From Spirochaetia bacterium (lineage in GTDB: Bacteria > Spirochaetota > Spirochaetia > Treponematales > Treponemataceae): a stretch of 8,118 nucleotides of DNA. Position 1 is the first letter of the stretch; each line of letters opens with the position of its first letter. The DNA lies in contig CAAGIR010000236.1 of NCBI GenBank assembly GCA_900769975.1, positions 1 to 8,118 of the forward strand. The letters are read 5' to 3'. Under the pieces are notes generated by a model. It was not told the origin of the DNA, made no database searches, and saw only the letters and a program-made list of their open reading frames with translations. This document shows positions 5,887 through 8,118 of this stretch, one piece after another. Both the position numbers and the translations under genes were made by a program.

Positions 5887-6662
5887 AAGTTCAAGGTAGA
5901 GACTGCACACTGACGATAGCAAAAGACGGTGAATATTATCCATTACCTTACAGCGAGGAAACTGTACGCACTGCGTCCAAAGGCTACGCTCTGCCTGGAG
6001 TGATTGGCTTAAGGAACAGAGAGAAGCTTGTTGAAAACGGCAAGGCAATCACTGGCTGCGTGGTTACGAGACTTGAATATAATAATATTCTGGCTCTGTT
6101 CCTTTTGCTTTTTTATTCAAATGAAAAGTTTGATATTCTTGTAGACCGTGTTTGTGAAAAGCTGATTTATAAAAATGTATCTGTAAAAGATTTTGAACTT
6201 CGTGCAGAAAATAATAAACCTCTTTATTTCAGGCTTGATGTAAAAGATAACGATGATTCTTTTACTACTGGCTGGGATATTACTACACCCTCTTTGCCAT
6301 GGAGTGAGTGCCGAACTTTTTATTATGACGGTCACAGTGTAATTGCAGACTTAAAAAATCTTCCTCTTGTTTACCGCTTTGAGCTTACAGGCAAGTTTAC
6401 TGAAAAAACAAAGTATCAGCTTACTCTTTACTTTCCCTTAAACACAGAACATTACCCGACACAGAATAAAATTGAAAAGCTTTCTATTACACTGGACCAG
6501 CGATTAGGAATCTGGTTAGACCTTTATGATTTGAAGCCTCTTGATGATATGGCTGACATCAACTGCGCTGATACAGTGCTTTGTTATCAGAAGTTTGAAG
6601 TTACCGGGATTGTTGTTTTTAATATCCGAAACGCCCAGCAGAATACACAGGTGGTGCTATGA
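5883..6662 (+). CDS. Putative phage tail-tube-like structural protein
   Basis: This 259-residue protein is mainly beta-strand. Its plan resembles tail tube proteins: N-terminal GRDCTLTI (5-12), ITGCVVTRLEYNNILALFLLLF (56-77; compare the G-x-hydrophobic strand then a leucine-rich helix in tube proteins), then VKDFELRAENNKPLYFRLDVKD (101-122), LPWSECRTFYYDG (138-150) and LVYRFELTGKF (162-172), recalling the paired strands of the tube fold. A distal-tail (Dit) protein is the main alternative, since it lies directly before a hub-like gene. There is no good ribosome site; the ATGA overlap with the frame that ends at 5886 suggests it was translated by coupling. It ends in another ATGA overlap with the hub gene. 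The hydrophobic stretch at 68-78 is too short for a convincing membrane segment. Confidence 0.5.
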   Translation: MKVQGRDCTLTIAKDGEYYPLPYSEETVRTASKGYALPGVIGLRNREKLVENGKAITGCVVTRLEYNNILALFLLLFYSNEKFDILVDRVCEKLIYKNVSVKDFELRAENNKPLYFRLDVKDNDDSFTTGWDITTPSLPWSECRTFYYDGHSVIADLKNLPLVYRFELTGKFTEKTKYQLTLYFPLNTEHYPTQNKIEKLSITLDQRLGIWLDLYDLKPLDDMADINCADTVLCYQKFEVTGIVVFNIRNAQQNTQVVL

Positions 6663-8020
6663 GATTTTACGAGTTACCGCCTGAAGTTGAAAATAAGATT
6701 TGTTATACTGATGCTCGTCCTTTTGTTCGTATTGTTCTGGAACTAAGTGGCGGCGATGTTTATATTCCGGACTCTGATATTCTTGAATGCGTTGCAACAT
6801 CTTATAACACGGAAGCTGGTGGAATTGTAAACTGTGGCGAGCTTCTTTTGAAAGGTATCTATGATATAGAGAAGAATCCGGAATATGCTCCAGGGCTTGG
6901 AGTTCAGATTTGGTATTGCTTTGGTGACAGGACAAATACATTTTTCCGTTTTCATATGTTTGTGGATGATAACGGATTTCAGAGTCAGGAAACCGGCTTT
7001 CTTGATAAGACTACAAAAGTACGTCTGATTGATTTGAGCACAAAACTTGATGACACTAAGCTGCAGCGTAACTGGACTGATGCTCAGACAGTTGTACACT
7101 CTGTTGTTTGTAACAGACTGCAGCCGGAGAAATCTCTTGTTCATATTATTGCAGCTCGTGGTGGAATTCGTGCTAATGAGATTAACTGCGGATCTTTACC
7201 TTTTGACATTCCTTATGTTGTTGTAGCTGGTTCTGCCTGGAAGGAGCTTTGTGCTCTGGCTAAGGCTTATGACGCTGTTGTGGAATGCGGTAAGGATTTG
7301 ACTCTGAGTTTTATAGAAAGTCCTTATGACACTGAAAACGATTACAGTGAAGATTCTGATTTTACTTTAGATGAAACTCAAATTACTCATTACAGATTTT
7401 TTAATAACAATGATAAGTATGCGAATAATGTTCGCTTGAAGTATACACGTTATGTGCAGACAGAACGACAGGAGCTCTGGTCGTACTCTGATGCTCCGGT
7501 TTGGTATGACGAGGATATGAAGCCTTATTATCCGTTCACAGATGATTCTCGAAAAATCATTTCTGATAATGATTACCAGGCAATTTATACGGCTAAGAAT
7601 GATGAGGGGAAAACTCGTAACGTTGTGTACGCGGACCAACTGACGACTGAGGAAGAGTTTCTTGATGAGATGGTAGTTTCGACAGGCTCAACCACCGAGG
7701 ATTTCTCGGTAGTTCAATTTGATACTTCAACTTACAAAGACCGTGCTATTGTACAGCTTTCTAGAAATGGGAATCTGATTGGACTTTATAAGGCTGCGAT
7801 TTTTGGCCGTGCAATTATTTCTGAAACTAACTACAGCATTTTTGTAAAAGACGATAACGAGTGTGCGGCTAAAGGTCAGATTGTAAAAAATGTTACTTCA
7901 AAATATTTATCTGATGATTTATTTGAGAATGAGCCATTCTGTCAGCGTCGTGCGAAAGATCTTCTGCAGGACTGTATCAACTGTAAAGGCGGCTATTACC
8001 TCAGGGCAAACGCATTATAG
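6659..8020 (+). CDS. Putative tail baseplate-hub-like protein, possibly truncated
   Basis: This 453-residue protein has the domain order of tail hub (gp27/gp44/Tal-like) proteins at the tail tip. A first beta-barrel-like domain covers about 20-105 (VRIVLELSGGDVYIPDSDILECVATSYNTEAGG...GLGVQIWYCFGD), a second part (FLDKTTKVRLIDLSTKLDD, 114-132) leads to the landmark helix-strand AWKELCALAKAYDAVVECGKDLTLSF (193-218; compare family W-x-L-L-x-x-L-A...G), then YANNVRLKYTRYVQ (254-267) and the late helix CQRRAKDLLQD (428-438) followed by GGYYLRANAL. In the family this point normally continues into a P...GD-x-V segment, missing here. AGGTGG (6649-6654) lies four bases before ATG, which overlaps the previous stop. 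Sampled GC is about 43%, like the capsid gene. Confidence 0.58.
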   Translation: MRFYELPPEVENKICYTDARPFVRIVLELSGGDVYIPDSDILECVATSYNTEAGGIVNCGELLLKGIYDIEKNPEYAPGLGVQIWYCFGDRTNTFFRFHMFVDDNGFQSQETGFLDKTTKVRLIDLSTKLDDTKLQRNWTDAQTVVHSVVCNRLQPEKSLVHIIAARGGIRANEINCGSLPFDIPYVVVAGSAWKELCALAKAYDAVVECGKDLTLSFIESPYDTENDYSEDSDFTLDETQITHYRFFNNNDKYANNVRLKYTRYVQTERQELWSYSDAPVWYDEDMKPYYPFTDDSRKIISDNDYQAIYTAKNDEGKTRNVVYADQLTTEEEFLDEMVVSTGSTTEDFSVVQFDTSTYKDRAIVQLSRNGNLIGLYKAAIFGRAIISETNYSIFVKDDNECAAKGQIVKNVTSKYLSDDLFENEPFCQRRAKDLLQDCINCKGGYYLRANAL

Positions 8021-8118
8021 ATTCTGCAAAGCGTAAAGCAGACATTTTTCGTTTTTTAAACAGAGTGTCTGTTTGTTGCCTATTGTAAGATTCTTCTTTT
8101 TTGTTGTGACAGGCAAAT
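8001..8118 (-). CDS. Possible 3' end of a minus-strand gene entering from the right (partial)
   Basis: On the minus strand a frame is open from the window edge to TGA at 8003-8001, about 38 codons, ending in LRFAESIMRLP. It overlaps the last 20 bases of the hub gene tail to tail. It would be the only minus-strand gene here. The peptide is Lys-rich and unrecognised, and a 38-codon open frame can arise by chance, so this is a weak call. Confidence 0.2.
   Translation of the reverse strand, partial: FACHNKKEESYNRQQTDTLFKKRKMSALRFAESIMRLP

Noticed and set aside
6743..7144. Minus-strand open frame opposite the hub-like gene
   Set aside because: It is antisense to a well-supported gene, has no family pattern and no ribosome site that I could see.
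8037..8073. Inverted repeat AGCAGACA / TGTCTGTT after the hub gene as a terminator
   Set aside because: The loop is 21 bases and no T run follows the right arm, so it does not fit an intrinsic terminator.
8111..8118. AGGCAAAT at the window end as the start of a second copy of the 1437-1587 element
   Set aside because: Only eight bases match the inner arm near 1500-1507, too little to claim a repeat.

Overview
The window is a piece of a phage or prophage structural operon, all on the + strand, with a three-gene non-structural cassette lodged inside it. The host is a low-GC bacterium with strong Shine-Dalgarno sites: AGGAGG or GGAGG five bases before TTG start codons. The overall look (AT-rich coding, TTG starts, GAAGG-rich intergenic repeat) made me think of a spirochete such as a gut or rumen Treponema. 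That is an impression only; nothing in the window proves it.

Left block (1-2483), head module: the 3' end of an unidentified gene, an HK97-fold major capsid protein, an elaborate intergenic element with nested inverted repeats (1437-1587), a gp6-like head-tail connector, and a small protein in the head-closure/tail-completion slot. The last two are joined by an ATGA overlap.

Middle block (about 2484-5850), cargo: an AlbA_2/Schlafen-type plus GHKL-ATPase plus winged-helix protein whose linker is encoded by a pure 11-bp tandem repeat; a 273-aa protein I do not recognise; and a DUF2971 protein. The last two genes are much more AT-rich than the capsid and tail genes, and the block ends in a hairpin followed by a short T run. 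Such cassettes inside phage operons are often accessory genes (morons), frequently anti-phage defence or host modification. Here that role is inference.

Right block (about 5854-8118), tail module: a likely tail-tube-like protein and a baseplate-hub-like protein, coupled by an ATGA overlap. A short open remnant ending in another ATGA overlap just before the tail gene suggests that the cargo replaced the end of a lost phage gene. The hub protein stops where the family normally continues, so the tail module may also be cut on its right side. No tape-measure gene is visible in the window, so the structural operon here may be degraded or rearranged.

No tRNA, rRNA, CRISPR array, integrase, transposase or attachment site was found. 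All genes were identified by reading the translations; no database search was run.
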